Source of the DNA: CAKZLS01 sp963771545
GTDB taxonomy: Bacteria; Pseudomonadota; Alphaproteobacteria; Rhodospirillales; Defluviicoccaceae
DNA length: 64,000 nucleotides
Direction of reading: 5' to 3'
NCBI GenBank assembly: GCA_963771545.1
Contig: CAVYTX010000004.1
Location: 124,001-188,000, forward strand
In this document: piece by piece, positions 26,251 through 35,800 of the stretch
How positions within the stretch are numbered: position 1 is the first letter of the stretch
Layout of the letters: each line of letters begins with the position of its first letter
The notes under the pieces: generated by a model
Database searches by the model: none
Told to the model about the DNA's origin: nothing
Seen by the model: only the letters and a program-made list of their open reading frames with translations
Position numbers and translations under genes: made by a program

Positions 26251-27552
26251 TTAATGGAGGGTTTCGCCGTGGAGGCTTAGATCCAACCCGACGACTTCCG
26301 ATTCCTCGTCGACTCTCAGGCCAACAAGCAGGTCAACGATCTTCAGCAATATGAACGACCCAATCGCCGAATAAATTACCGTGGCGAGAATTCCGTAGAT
26401 CTGGGTCCACACCTGACCGGGATTGCCTTCGAGCAAACCGGGTGTGCCGCCGATGGCCTCGACCGCGAAGACGCCGGTAAGAACGGCGCCGACGATGCCG
26501 CCGATACCGTGGACGCCGAACACGTCCAGCGAGTCATCGTAACCGAGCTTGTGTTTCAACCAAACCGCGCCCCAGTAGCAGGCCGCGCCGGCCGCCAGAC
26601 CGATGATCAGCGCGCCCATCGGGCCCACGAAACCGGATGCCGGAGTGATGGCCACCAGCCCGGCGACGGCGCCCGAGACGATGCCGAGCACGCTTGGCTT
26701 TTTCCGGAGAACCCACTCAAGAACCATCCACGTCAACGCAGCGGTCGCGGTGGCGATCTGGGTGACCGTCATGGCCATGCCGGCCGCCGCATTGGCGCCG
26801 ACCGCGGAGCCGGCGTTAAAACCGAACCAGCCGACCCAAAGCAGCGACGCGCCGATCAGGCTCAGGGTGAGATTGGAGGGCGCCATGTTCTCGGCGCCGT
26901 AGTTGCGCCGTTTGCCGAGTACGATGGCCGCCACCAGTCCGGCGATACCGGCGTTGATGTGAACGACCGTGCCGCCGGCGAAATCGAGAACACCGTCCGC
27001 GCCCAGAAAACCGCCGCCCCACACCCAGTGGCAGATCGGCGCGTAGATCAGCAGCATCCAAGGTCCGAGGAACAACAGCAGCGCCGAAAACTTCATGCGG
27101 TCGGCGAATGCCCCGGTGATCAGCGCCGGCGTGATAATGGCGAAGGTCATCTGGAAGGTCATGAAAACGAACTCGGGAATGGTTCCGCTCAAGGAGTCGA
27201 CCTTGAGGTCGTTCAGAAACAGATTGCTCAATCCGCCCACGTAAGCGTTGAGAGCGCCGCCGTCGCTGAATGCCAACGAATAACCCGCGACCATCCAGAG
27301 CACCGTCATCAGACAGCAGGTGGCAAAGCTCTGCATGGCGGTCGCCAGGATATTCTTATGCCGGACCATTCCCGCATAGAACAGGGCGAGTCCGGGAATG
27401 GTCATCAGCAGAACCATAGCGGTGGATGTCAGCATCCACGCCGTGTCTCCGGTATCCAGGGTTGCATCCTGGGCGAGTGCGGCGCCGGCGCCGGCCGTAA
27501 GCATCAAGGCGGCCAAACCGAACAGGCCAAGGTTTCTCAAAAGGCAGCTCAT
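26251..27552 (-). CDS. amtB: ammonium transporter AmtB
   Basis: A 433-residue inner-membrane channel for ammonia/ammonium. An N-terminal signal-like helix ending GAALAQDATL is followed by about eleven transmembrane helices. Conserved elements include FYAGMVRHKN, PICHWVWGGG with one pore histidine, VHINAGIAGLVAAIVLGKR, and FGVHGIGGIVGAVLTG with the second histidine. The C-terminal tail regulates docking of GlnK, which is encoded 325 bp upstream on the same strand. Expression is expected to be nitrogen-controlled. Confidence 0.96.
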   Translation of the reverse strand: MSCLLRNLGLFGLAALMLTAGAGAALAQDATLDTGDTAWMLTSTAMVLLMTIPGLALFYAGMVRHKNILATAMQSFATCCLMTVLWMVAGYSLAFSDGGALNAYVGGLSNLFLNDLKVDSLSGTIPEFVFMTFQMTFAIITPALITGAFADRMKFSALLLFLGPWMLLIYAPICHWVWGGGFLGADGVLDFAGGTVVHINAGIAGLVAAIVLGKRRNYGAENMAPSNLTLSLIGASLLWVGWFGFNAGSAVGANAAAGMAMTVTQIATATAALTWMVLEWVLRKKPSVLGIVSGAVAGLVAITPASGFVGPMGALIIGLAAGAACYWGAVWLKHKLGYDDSLDVFGVHGIGGIVGAVLTGVFAVEAIGGTPGLLEGNPGQVWTQIYGILATVIYSAIGSFILLKIVDLLVGLRVDEESEVVGLDLSLHGETLH

Positions 27553-27877
27553 TTCTCAGGCTCTCCTAGTATCGCGTGTTTGTGGGCGCCGTTGATCGGC
27601 GGACCGACCGCTTCACCTACACCCGTCCAAATACCGTCCTTCGCCTTCTCAACATTCGTGCCAAATCCAGAGGCGATTTGTTAATCCGCTGAAATATCGC
27701 AAAAAACTTCGCTTTTGACAGGCGGCATCGCGGAAATGACCCTCGGGGATGTGCCCAAAAAATAGGCGTCTTTGCCGCGCGTGCTCAAGGGGTGTGCAAG
27801 GGTTTAGGTAGTTTTCAAAGGTCGATCGACGGCAGTGGAGCTAACGGTAGGGTCCCAACGAGATGCCGTGGGCGGAT
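27553..27877 (-). other. glnK-amtB intergenic region
   Basis: There is no gene in this 325-bp interval. It is long for a glnK-amtB operon, so amtB may have its own promoter. A possible sigma54 site near 27648-27663 is listed separately. Nothing else was recognised. Confidence 0.5.
27648..27663 (-). promoter_or_regulatory. possible sigma54 (-24/-12) promoter of amtB
   Basis: Minus-strand TGGCAC, 5 bp, TTGAG resembles the consensus TGGCAC-N5-TTGCA and lies about 100 bp before the amtB start. The -12 element is imperfect (GA where GC is nearly invariant), so the call is weak. Confidence 0.25.
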
Positions 27878-28216
27878 TTAAACAGCGTCCGCATCGGTAT
27901 CGCCGGTCCGGATGCGAACGACCTTGGCGACGTCGGACACGAAGATCTTGCCGTCGCCGATCCTGTCGGTCCGGGCGGCGCGTTGAGTGGCTTCAACCAC
28001 GCTTTCCAAGAACTCGTCGTTGATGACCACTTCGATCTTGATCTTGGGTAGGAACTGGACCGTATACTCGGCACCCCGGTAGATCTCGGTCTGACCCTTT
28101 TGCCGGCCAAATCCCTTGACCTCGCAAACGGTCATGCCTTGGATACCGACGGAGGTCAGGGCTTCGCGAACATCGTCCAGTTTGAAAGGTTTAATGACGG
28201 CGGTCACTAGTTTCAT
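27878..28216 (-). CDS. glnK: P-II nitrogen regulatory protein GlnK
   Basis: A 112-residue trimeric sensor of nitrogen, ATP and 2-oxoglutarate that blocks AmtB when nitrogen is plentiful. It begins MKLVTAVIKPFKLDDVREAL. Y51 in YRGAEYTVQFLPK is the uridylylation site at the tip of the T-loop. RIGDGKIFVSDVAKVVRIRTG is the signature near the C-terminus. I chose the ATG at 28214-28216, which gives the canonical 112 residues. It is paired with amtB downstream. Confidence 0.96.
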   Translation of the reverse strand: MKLVTAVIKPFKLDDVREALTSVGIQGMTVCEVKGFGRQKGQTEIYRGAEYTVQFLPKIKIEVVINDEFLESVVEATQRAARTDRIGDGKIFVSDVAKVVRIRTGDTDADAV

Positions 28217-28444
28217 CGTGTCAGTCTCCTCCCCGTGACCTCGGCTGGCATTACGTCGGGGCCAGATAGACATCGGATTTCACGAACCATGCCAATTCAC
28301 AATCGACGCGTATTTATAATTGAGAATTGTAAGGACTTCTAGGGAGGGCTGGGATATGCTCAACCCATGGATGGCTATAAATCCGCCTAATTTCTGAGCG
28401 ATTGAACCCGATTGACACGATTTTGGGCAACAGGAAAACTGAAC

Positions 28445-29683
28445 ATGAACCCAAAAACCGGGCAAACAGCTGAAACCATCCACGCGGACGTGCTGACCAT
28501 CGGCGGCGGCCTCGTCGGTGGAACCCTGGCGTGCGCGCTGGCCGAAGCCGGTCTAACCATCGCCGTGGTCGAAATCGGCGATCCGACCGAGGCCTTGGCG
28601 GCGGGCTTCGACGGGCGGGCGTCCGCCGTTGCCCTGTCTTCGCGCCGGCTTCTGGAGGGGGTCGGTCTTTGGGACAAGATAGAGCGCCAGTCCGCTCCCA
28701 TCCTGGACATCCGGGTAACGGAGGGCGAATCCCGGCTTTTCCTCCATTACGATCATCGCGAGGTGAGCGACGAACCGCTTGGACACATGGTCGAGAACCG
28801 GTTCATTCGCCGCGGCATCCTCGCAAGGATGCGCGAACTGGAACACATTCGTCTGCTGGCGCCGTCGCGGTTGATGGAACTTGCCCGCGGTCCCGGCATG
28901 GTCAAAGCGATCCTGGCCGATGGCCGGCGCATCTGCGCGCCGCTCGTAGTCGCGGCCGATGGCCGCTTCTCGCGGGTTCGCGAGGAGTCCGGCATTCGGG
29001 TGACGCAATGGTCCTATGGGCAGTCGGGGATCGTCTGTACGGTCGCCCACGAACATCCGCATGAGAATATCGCTCATGAGCGCTTTCTTCCCACGGGGCC
29101 GTTCGCGATCCTGCCGTTGCCGGAAAACCGCTCGTCCATTGTTTGGACCGAACGCGCGGATCTGGCCGCCGCCATGATGAAGCTGAACGATGCTGATTTC
29201 ACGGACGATCTGGCCGCGCGGTTCGGAGACTTCCTCGGCGGCGTGGAGGTGGTCGGTCCTCGCTGGAGCTACCCGTTATCGCTGCAATATGCCCATGCCT
29301 CCGTTGCCCACCGGCTGGCCTTGGTGGGTGACGCCTCGCACGCCATGCATCCCATTGCCGGTCAGGGACTAAATATGGGATGGCGCGACGTGGCGGCGCT
29401 GGCGGAGGTCCTCGCCGATGCTCGACGGCTCGGCTTGGATTTGGGGGCCGCGGATGTGCTGGAGCGCTACGAGCGGTGGCGGCGTTTCGACAATACTCTC
29501 ATGCTGGCGATGACCGATGGGTTGAATCGCCTGTTTTCGAACGATATCGCGCCGCTGCGGTTGGCGCGCGACACCGGCTTGGCGGTGGTCAACCGCATCC
29601 CGCCGCTCAAGAAGCTGTTCATGCGCCATGCCATGGGCGTGGTCGGCAAGGTACCGAAACTCATGCGTGGAGAGACTCTATGA
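28445..29683 (+). CDS. UbiH/UbiF/VisC-family FAD-dependent hydroxylase
   Basis: A 412-residue flavoprotein monooxygenase that hydroxylates the aromatic ring in ubiquinone synthesis. The FAD-binding Rossmann fold is near the N-terminus (ADVLTIGGGLVGGTLACALA). The later RLALVGDASHAMHPIAGQGL is the GD motif that binds FAD ribose, and LNMGWRDVAALAEVL follows. The start MNPKTGQTAE is preceded by CAGGAAAACTGAAC. It cannot be assigned to C1, C5 or C6 hydroxylation from sequence reading. It stands alone, divergent from glnK. Confidence 0.92.
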   Translation: MNPKTGQTAETIHADVLTIGGGLVGGTLACALAEAGLTIAVVEIGDPTEALAAGFDGRASAVALSSRRLLEGVGLWDKIERQSAPILDIRVTEGESRLFLHYDHREVSDEPLGHMVENRFIRRGILARMRELEHIRLLAPSRLMELARGPGMVKAILADGRRICAPLVVAADGRFSRVREESGIRVTQWSYGQSGIVCTVAHEHPHENIAHERFLPTGPFAILPLPENRSSIVWTERADLAAAMMKLNDADFTDDLAARFGDFLGGVEVVGPRWSYPLSLQYAHASVAHRLALVGDASHAMHPIAGQGLNMGWRDVAALAEVLADARRLGLDLGAADVLERYERWRRFDNTLMLAMTDGLNRLFSNDIAPLRLARDTGLAVVNRIPPLKKLFMRHAMGVVGKVPKLMRGETL

Positions 29684-29704
29684 GGACTTTTCGCCGTGCC
29701 GCTC

Positions 29705-30079
29705 TCAAGGGTCGCGGCTGAGCCCCTTGGCTTCCATGGCTTCCAGGTAGGTCTTCCAGATCTCGTCCTGGTTCCGGCCTAAATCGTACAGCCAGTCCCA
29801 CGTATACAGGCCGCTGTCGTGGAGATCGTCGAAGGCGATGCGCACCGCGTAATTGCCCACGGGTTCGACGCGCATGATCCCGACGTGACGGCGGCCCGCC
29901 ACCAGGGTCTTTTGCGCCGGGCTGTGTCCTTGGACCTCGGCCGAGGGACTTTCGATCCGCAGCAATTCGGCCGGCAGTCTGTAAGTCTCTCCGTTTTCGA
30001 AGTCGATCTCCAAGATCTTCTCTTCGCGCTTGAGACGGATCTCGACGGGATGATGAACGTTGCCGTAGGTCGCGGTCAC
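29705..30079 (-). CDS. DUF971 family protein
   Basis: A 124-residue protein of the gamma-butyrobetaine hydroxylase-like N-terminal domain family. It has HPVEIRLKREEKILEIDFEN, GETYRLPAELLRIESPSAEV and a C-terminal GLYTWDWLYDLGRNQDEIWK, all typical. The domain occurs alone and is linked with Fe-S or Mrp-type proteins in some genomes, but no function is proven. Its start overlaps the end of the Trm112-like gene by 4 bp (ATGA-type coupling). Confidence 0.9.
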   Translation of the reverse strand: MTATYGNVHHPVEIRLKREEKILEIDFENGETYRLPAELLRIESPSAEVQGHSPAQKTLVAGRRHVGIMRVEPVGNYAVRIAFDDLHDSGLYTWDWLYDLGRNQDEIWKTYLEAMEAKGLSRDP

Positions 30080-30282
30080 GGCGCCGCCTCGTTCGCCGAG
30101 TCGGTGTCGACGGGGCGCGCTTCGTCGGGCAGCATAATGGGAATACCGTCGCGAATTGGATACGCAAGACCGGCCCGATCGCTGATAAGCTCCTGGTGAT
30201 CGGGATCGTACCGGAGAGGACCCTTCGTCAGCGGGCAGACGAGGATTTCCAGCAATTTCGGATCGACGGATCCGTCGGTCAT
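30076..30282 (-). CDS. Trm112 family protein
   Basis: A 68-residue small protein with the core DPKLLEILVCPLTKGPLRYD and a closing YPIRDGIPIMLPDEAR. Trm112-like proteins act as activating partners of methyltransferases in eukaryotes; the bacterial role is less clear. The ATG at 30280-30282 fits the family length. It lies in a cluster with LON-domain and thioredoxin genes. Confidence 0.9.
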   Translation of the reverse strand: MTDGSVDPKLLEILVCPLTKGPLRYDPDHQELISDRAGLAYPIRDGIPIMLPDEARPVDTDSANEAAP

Positions 30283-30323
30283 ATCGCTCTCCTCATCCTG
30301 TATTCCGTCGGCGGTTGTATCGT

Positions 30324-30998
30324 TCAGTGGCTTGTCCCCCTGAAATGGGTTTCGCCCCCGTGGGACGCCATCTCGAACAGCGACATCAGCATCAAACTCC
30401 GGTCGTGACAACGGCGACACTCGAGCAGAGCCTGCTTCTCGCGAGGCTCGAAAGGACAGATCATGGAGAGCGCGGACACCAACTCGTCATTGGGGATGGT
30501 CTCCACGGCCGACCAATCGACGGCCAGATCCTTGGCCCGAAGATAGTCATTGGCGGCGTCGAGCATCACGGCTCGATCGAACATTTCCCCTTCATCTTCC
30601 TCCTCGAGATCCAGGTGGAATGGCCCGAAGTCCGGAACGACCCGGCGAAACCCCTCGGTCAGCGGCATTTCCTCGGCGATCCGAAAGCGGCAAATGCCCC
30701 GCAGCGTGATCAGGAACCGGTCGTCGTCGGTTTCGCTGAACTCCACGATTCGGCCGGCGCAGCCGACCTGATAAACCGCTGCGCTGTCGGGTACCGGATC
30801 CGGATCGTCGCTTAAGGGCTGTATCATGCCGATGGTTCGCGCGCCGCCGAGCGCGTATTCCACCATTTTGAGGTAGCGCGGCTCGAAAATCTGAAGCGGC
30901 AGATGCCCATGCGGCAGCAACAGCGCGCCGGGTAGCGGAAACAACGGCAGGGTCGCCGGCAAACGACCCTCTATGGTGGTCGACGACTGGCCGCTCAT
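30324..30998 (-). CDS. LON peptidase substrate-binding domain protein
   Basis: A 224-residue protein holding only the N-terminal Lon domain, with no ATPase or protease part. Seen are LPLFPLPGALLLPHGHLPLQ and IFEPRYLKMVEYAL near the start, and GCAGRIVEFSETDDDRFLIT in the middle. The C-terminus ends in a helical domain. Such stand-alone proteins sit beside thioredoxin-like CnoX in Alphaproteobacteria and probably bind misfolded clients. Its start overlaps the upstream trx stop by 4 bp. Confidence 0.9.
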   Translation of the reverse strand: MSGQSSTTIEGRLPATLPLFPLPGALLLPHGHLPLQIFEPRYLKMVEYALGGARTIGMIQPLSDDPDPVPDSAAVYQVGCAGRIVEFSETDDDRFLITLRGICRFRIAEEMPLTEGFRRVVPDFGPFHLDLEEEDEGEMFDRAVMLDAANDYLRAKDLAVDWSAVETIPNDELVSALSMICPFEPREKQALLECRRCHDRSLMLMSLFEMASHGGETHFRGTSH

Positions 30999-31912
30999 GA
31001 AAACAGCAGCGACGAGAGGCGGCGGCGCGAGGCCACCGTGAGCGGATGGGTCGGTCCCAGCGCATCGAAGATCTTGACGAGTTGCCTGCGGGCAGCGTCC
31101 TCGTTCCAGTCGCGCTCGCGGCGAACCACTTCCAGCAATTCGTCGATGGCGGCCTCGGGGCGGCCGACGCCGTAAAGAGCGACGGCCAGATCATAGCGCG
31201 CCCGGTGATTGTCCGGCTCCTTGGCGACCGTGTCCCGCAGATCCGAGACGCTGTCCGCCGATCCACCTTGCTCCGCCAGTTCGATGGCGGCAATCGCCGA
31301 CGCCACGTCCGCGGCACCCTTGAGCTCGGCGGAAAGACCGTTCACCACCTCGCGGGCAGCGGCCTTGTCGCCGGCGGCGACACGGCCGCGTATCAGCCCG
31401 GCCACCGCCTTGGGGTTGGTGGGATCCTGGGCGAGGATCTGTGAGAAGATCGCCGAAGCTCCTCGGGGATCCCCGCCGTCCAGGGCCTCCTGCGCCTGTT
31501 CCAGCGCTTCGTCGAGGGGGGCTTGGGCGCCGCCGGTGAGTTGATCGATGAAGGCGCGCAGCTTGCTCTCGGGCTGCGCGCCGACGAAACCGTCGACCGG
31601 CCGCCCGCCCACGAAGGCATAGACCATGGGGACGGACTGCACCCGCAATTGGGCGGCGAGTTCTTTGTTTTCGTCGATGTTGATCTTGACCAGCCGCACC
31701 GCGCCGCCGGCTTGCCGCACCAGCTTCTCCAGCATCGGACCCAGTTGCTTGCATGGGCCGCACCAGGGCGCCCAGAAATCGACGATGACCGGGGTATCCA
31801 TGGAGGCTTCGATAACGTCGGCGGCAAACAACCGGGTATCGCTGTCCTTGATCACGCCGCTGTTAGGCGCCGCGTTCGGCGCTGGAGCGTTGGGGTCGAT
31901 GATAACGGACAT
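30995..31912 (-). CDS. thioredoxin with C-terminal TPR domain (CnoX/YbbN type)
   Basis: A 305-residue chaperedoxin-like protein. Residues ~20-130 are a thioredoxin fold with the active site WAPWCGPCKQLGPM. The remaining helical TPR-like region (QEALDGGDPRGASAIFSQIL and later repeats) is where E. coli CnoX contacts GroEL. Unlike E. coli CnoX, which has SxxC, the CGPC motif is intact here, so redox activity is expected. It is followed by the LON-domain gene with a 4-bp overlap. Confidence 0.92.
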   Translation of the reverse strand: MSVIIDPNAPAPNAAPNSGVIKDSDTRLFAADVIEASMDTPVIVDFWAPWCGPCKQLGPMLEKLVRQAGGAVRLVKINIDENKELAAQLRVQSVPMVYAFVGGRPVDGFVGAQPESKLRAFIDQLTGGAQAPLDEALEQAQEALDGGDPRGASAIFSQILAQDPTNPKAVAGLIRGRVAAGDKAAAREVVNGLSAELKGAADVASAIAAIELAEQGGSADSVSDLRDTVAKEPDNHRARYDLAVALYGVGRPEAAIDELLEVVRRERDWNEDAARRQLVKIFDALGPTHPLTVASRRRLSSLLFS

Positions 31913-31973
31913 GGTTCAACTCACTTTGGCGACGGCGCTACAGAGCGTAACATGGCGGGGTGGCGGACGTTGC

Positions 31974-32501
31974 TCAAGGTTTATCTGGGTCCAAGGGTAA
32001 TCTGGCGTTTTCTTGCAGTTCGACGACGCTCGGCCGATGATCGCACGAGCGGATGAAGGCCATGAGACCTTCCGGCGTGATCGCGGTGGAGGCGGTGTTG
32101 GTCAGCGGATGAAAGTTGAGTGTTTCGCACGCCATCATCTCAGCGTCTAGCACCACGCGCACCCGGTTTTCGGTGTCGTTGATAAGCGCGAAGGGCGTCA
32201 CCGAGCCCGGATCGATGCCGAGGACCTCGCGAAGCCGCTCCGGTCGCGCGAACGACAATTGCGCCGCGCCGATTTTGTGGCGCAGGGTCTTCAGGTCGAT
32301 CACCAGGTCCTCCAGCGTCACCACCAGCCAGTACCCGCCCTTCTTATCCTTCAAAAACAGGTTCTTGCTGTGCGCCCCGGGAAGGTCGCCTCGCAACGCC
32401 TTGTTTTCCTCGACGGTGAACACGGCCGGGTGGCGGACGGTCCTGGTTTCGACGCCAACTTCCGTCAGTCGGTCGAATAGGTCCTTTTCAGTCGCGGGCA
32501 T
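31974..32501 (-). CDS. prolyl-tRNA deacylase / YbaK domain protein (ProX-like)
   Basis: A 175-residue trans-editing protein that hydrolyses mischarged Ala-tRNA-Pro in trans. Typical features are FTVEENKALRGDLPGAHSKN with the conserved Lys region, LFLKDKKGGYWLVVTLEDL, and GSVTPFALINDTENRVRVVL. ATG 32499-32501 gives the usual length; the upstream in-frame ATG would add a basic tail. It is divergent from tRNA-Gly. Confidence 0.9.
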   Translation of the reverse strand: MPATEKDLFDRLTEVGVETRTVRHPAVFTVEENKALRGDLPGAHSKNLFLKDKKGGYWLVVTLEDLVIDLKTLRHKIGAAQLSFARPERLREVLGIDPGSVTPFALINDTENRVRVVLDAEMMACETLNFHPLTNTASTAITPEGLMAFIRSCDHRPSVVELQENARLPLDPDKP

Positions 32502-32626
32502 GAGCGGACATTTATCTCCAAAGCGGCCGCGCCTCAATAGTTTGGCAATAAATGGACCCTATAATGCGCCTTGCAAACAAAAACGCATCTGGTCATATTC
32601 CCTTTCCACCGTCGGTCGGCGGTCAT

Positions 32627-32701
32627 GCGGGCGTAGCTCAGGGGTAGAGCGCAACCTTGCCAAGGTTGAAGTCGTGGGTTCGAATCCCATCGCCCGCTCC
32701 A
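32627..32701 (+). tRNA. tRNA-Gly (anticodon GCC), CCA encoded
   Basis: The full cloverleaf can be drawn. Acceptor GCGGGCG/CGCCCGC, D arm GCTC/GAGC, anticodon stem CAACC/GGTTG with loop TTGCCAA (GCC at 32659-32661), T arm GTGGG-TTCGAAT-CCCAT. The discriminator T is followed by encoded CCA. Confidence 0.97.
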
Positions 32702-32824
32702 TTCTCCGATATTTCCTTGAACATCCCCGTATCATCGGTTTGTAATTGGGCGTAGCCACCCGATATGTGGATCAGCCGTCCACGCTCAACCGATCAAGAC
32801 GGGCGGCGGGGAGGAGATTGGACC

Positions 32825-35800
32825 ATGCCGCACTTCACGGAATCCCATAAAGCCGAACTGATCGCCAAGGCGGTCGAAACCGCCCGCCGCAAGGTGGGCG
32901 AGGATCAGGCTTCGGCGGTCGCCGACTTCATGCGCCACTATTATGCCCATGTTCCGCCCGAGGACATTCACGGCGAGGGGATCGATACGCTGTTCGGCGC
33001 CGCTTTCGCCCACTGGCATCTGGCGGATCAGCGCCCTCCCGGAACGTCGGTTGTCCGCGTCTATAACCCTCAGCTCGAAGAGCATGGATGGCGGTGCGAG
33101 CACACGGTTGTCGAGGTGGTCACCGACGACATGCCGTTTTTGGTGGCCTCGGTCACGGCCGAGCTGAACCGCCACGATCTAACGGTCGCCCTCGTGATTC
33201 ACCCGGTCGTTCGGGTTCGCCGGGACGGCGGCGGCGCTCTCCGAGGCGTCGTCGAGTCCAAGGACGAGAGCGACGGCGTGATTGCCGAGAGCTTCATGCA
33301 TTTCGAGGTCACGCACCAGTCCGGCGATGCCCTGGATCGCATCGCCGCCGACGTGCAGACGGTTCTCGGCGACGTGCGCGCCGCCGTAGAGGATTGGGGT
33401 CCCATGCGCGATCGGTTGAAGGAGATCATCGACGGGCCGGAGCCGGCGGGAACGGAACTGCCCGCGGACGATGTCGCGGAAGTGGGGGCGTTCCTGGAGT
33501 GGATCTACCGCCACAATTTCACCATGCTCGGCTATCGCCGGTACGCCTTGCACGGAGAAGGGGCGGATGCAAGCGTTGAGATGGTTCTTAACTCGGGTCT
33601 CGGCCTGCTCCGCGATCCGGATTTTCTGGTGTTGGATGCATTGCGCCATCTGGAGTCGATGCCGCCGGAAGTCCGCCACTTTGTCTCGCGCCCCGAGCCG
33701 CTGGTGGTCACCAAGAGCAATCGCGTCTCGCGGGTTCACCGCCCTGTCCATATGGACACCATCGGCATCAAGCAGTTCGACGCCGATGGACGGGTCGCGG
33801 CCCTGCATCTGTTCGTCGGCCTATTCACCGCCGGCGCCTACAATCGGAGCCCCCGCGACATTCCGCTTCTCCGCCGTAAGCTCCAGAAAGCCATCGAAAT
33901 GGCCGGTTTCGAATTCTCAGGGCCACGACGGCAGGGCGTTGATGAACATCGTCGCGAACTTCCCCCGCGACGAGCTGTTTCAGGTTTCCGCGGAGCATCT
34001 GTATCATACCAGTATCGGAATTCTCCACCTCCAGGATCGCCAGCGCGTGGCGCTGTTCATCCGCCGCGACGATTTCGAGCGGTTCGTCTCCTGCCTGGTT
34101 TATGTGCCGCGCGACCGCTACACGACCGACCTGAGGCTGCGAATTCTGGTGATTCTCGAGCGCGCGTTCGGCGGTACGGTCGCCTCCCACTACGGGGAAG
34201 TCGGCGACTCGCCGCTGGCGCGGCTCTATGCGATCGTTCGCACCACTCCCGGTGAAATTCCCGAGTACCGCGCCGACGAGATCGAAGACGAGATCATTGC
34301 CGCTTCGCGTTCGTGGCCGGACCACCTGCTCACGGCAATAACCACGACGCATGGGGAGGAGCACGGCGTCGACCTTCACCGGCGTTACAGGAACGCATTC
34401 CCGCCCGGCTATCAGGACCGGTTCAACGCCGAACAGGCGGTCGCCGATGTGGAGAAAATCGAACGGACGTTGGCAAGCGGCGAGCTCGGGATGACCGTCT
34501 ACCGGCCGTTCGATGTCGCCGACCACCAGTTTCGCTTTAAGCTGTTTCATCCGGACAGGCCGATCGTCCTTTCGCAGGTATTGCCCATGCTGGAGCATCT
34601 GGGGCTGCGTGTGGTCGATGAGATTCCGCATCGGGTCCGGATCGACACGGACGGTGGCCGGAAGGTGTTGATTCACGATTTCGGTCTCGAAACAGAGAGC
34701 GGCGCGCCCGTCGATCTCGGCGCCCTGAGGGAAAACTTCCAGGGCGCCTTCCTCAGCGTCTGGCATGGCGAGGTGGAGAGCGACCGGTTCAATAGCCTCG
34801 TCCTGGCGGCGGGTCTGACAAGCCGCGAGGTTGTGGTGCTGCGCGCTTACTGCAAATTCCTGCGCCAAGCCGGGATCGCATTTTCGCAAGACTATATGGA
34901 GCAGACGCTGTCGGCCAACCCGGCGCTCACCCGGCTGATCGTCGAACTGTTCATGACCCTGTTCGATCCGGCGGGCGGGGGCGGCGCCGAGACCCGCGCC
35001 GCGACCATCCGCGAGGCGCTCGCCAAAGGGCTCGATCAGGTGGTCAGTGCCGACGAGGACCGCATTCTCCGGCGCTTCCTCAATGCCGTCGAATCGACGC
35101 TGCGCACCAACTATTTCCAGACCGCCGCCGAAGGCGGTCCGAAACCGTATTTGTCCTTTAAGGTCAACAGCCGCGCCATCGACGAGCTGCCGCTGCCCCG
35201 GCCGATGGTCGAGGTGTTCGTCTATTCGCCGCGCATGGAGGGCGTGCATCTCCGGGGCGGAAAAGTGGCGCGTGGCGGCCTCAGGTGGTCGGATCGCCGT
35301 GAGGACTTCCGCACCGAGGTTCTCGGGCTGATGAAGGCGCAGATGGTCAAGAACGCGGTCATCGTGCCGGTGGGCTCCAAGGGCGGGTTCGTGCTCAAGC
35401 GGGCGCCCAGCCCGAGCGATCGCGAGGCCTATCAGGCCGAAGGTATCGAATGCTATAAGATGCTCATTCGCGGCCTTCTGGACATTACCGACAATTTGGT
35501 GGGCGGTGAGATCGTGCCGCCCCAGATTGTCGTGCGCCGCGACTCCGACGATCCCTATCTGGTGGTGGCCGCCGACAAGGGCACCGCGACCTTTTCCGAC
35601 ATCGCCAACGGCGTCTCGGCGGACTACGGATTCTGGCTTGGTGACGCCTTCGCGTCGGGCGGCAGCCAGGGCTACGACCACAAGAAGATGGGCATCACCG
35701 CCAAGGGGGCGTGGGAATCGGTCAAACGCCATTTCCGCGAGATGGGGGTCGACACCCAGAGCCAGGATTTCACCGTCGTCGGTGTCGGCGACATGTCCGG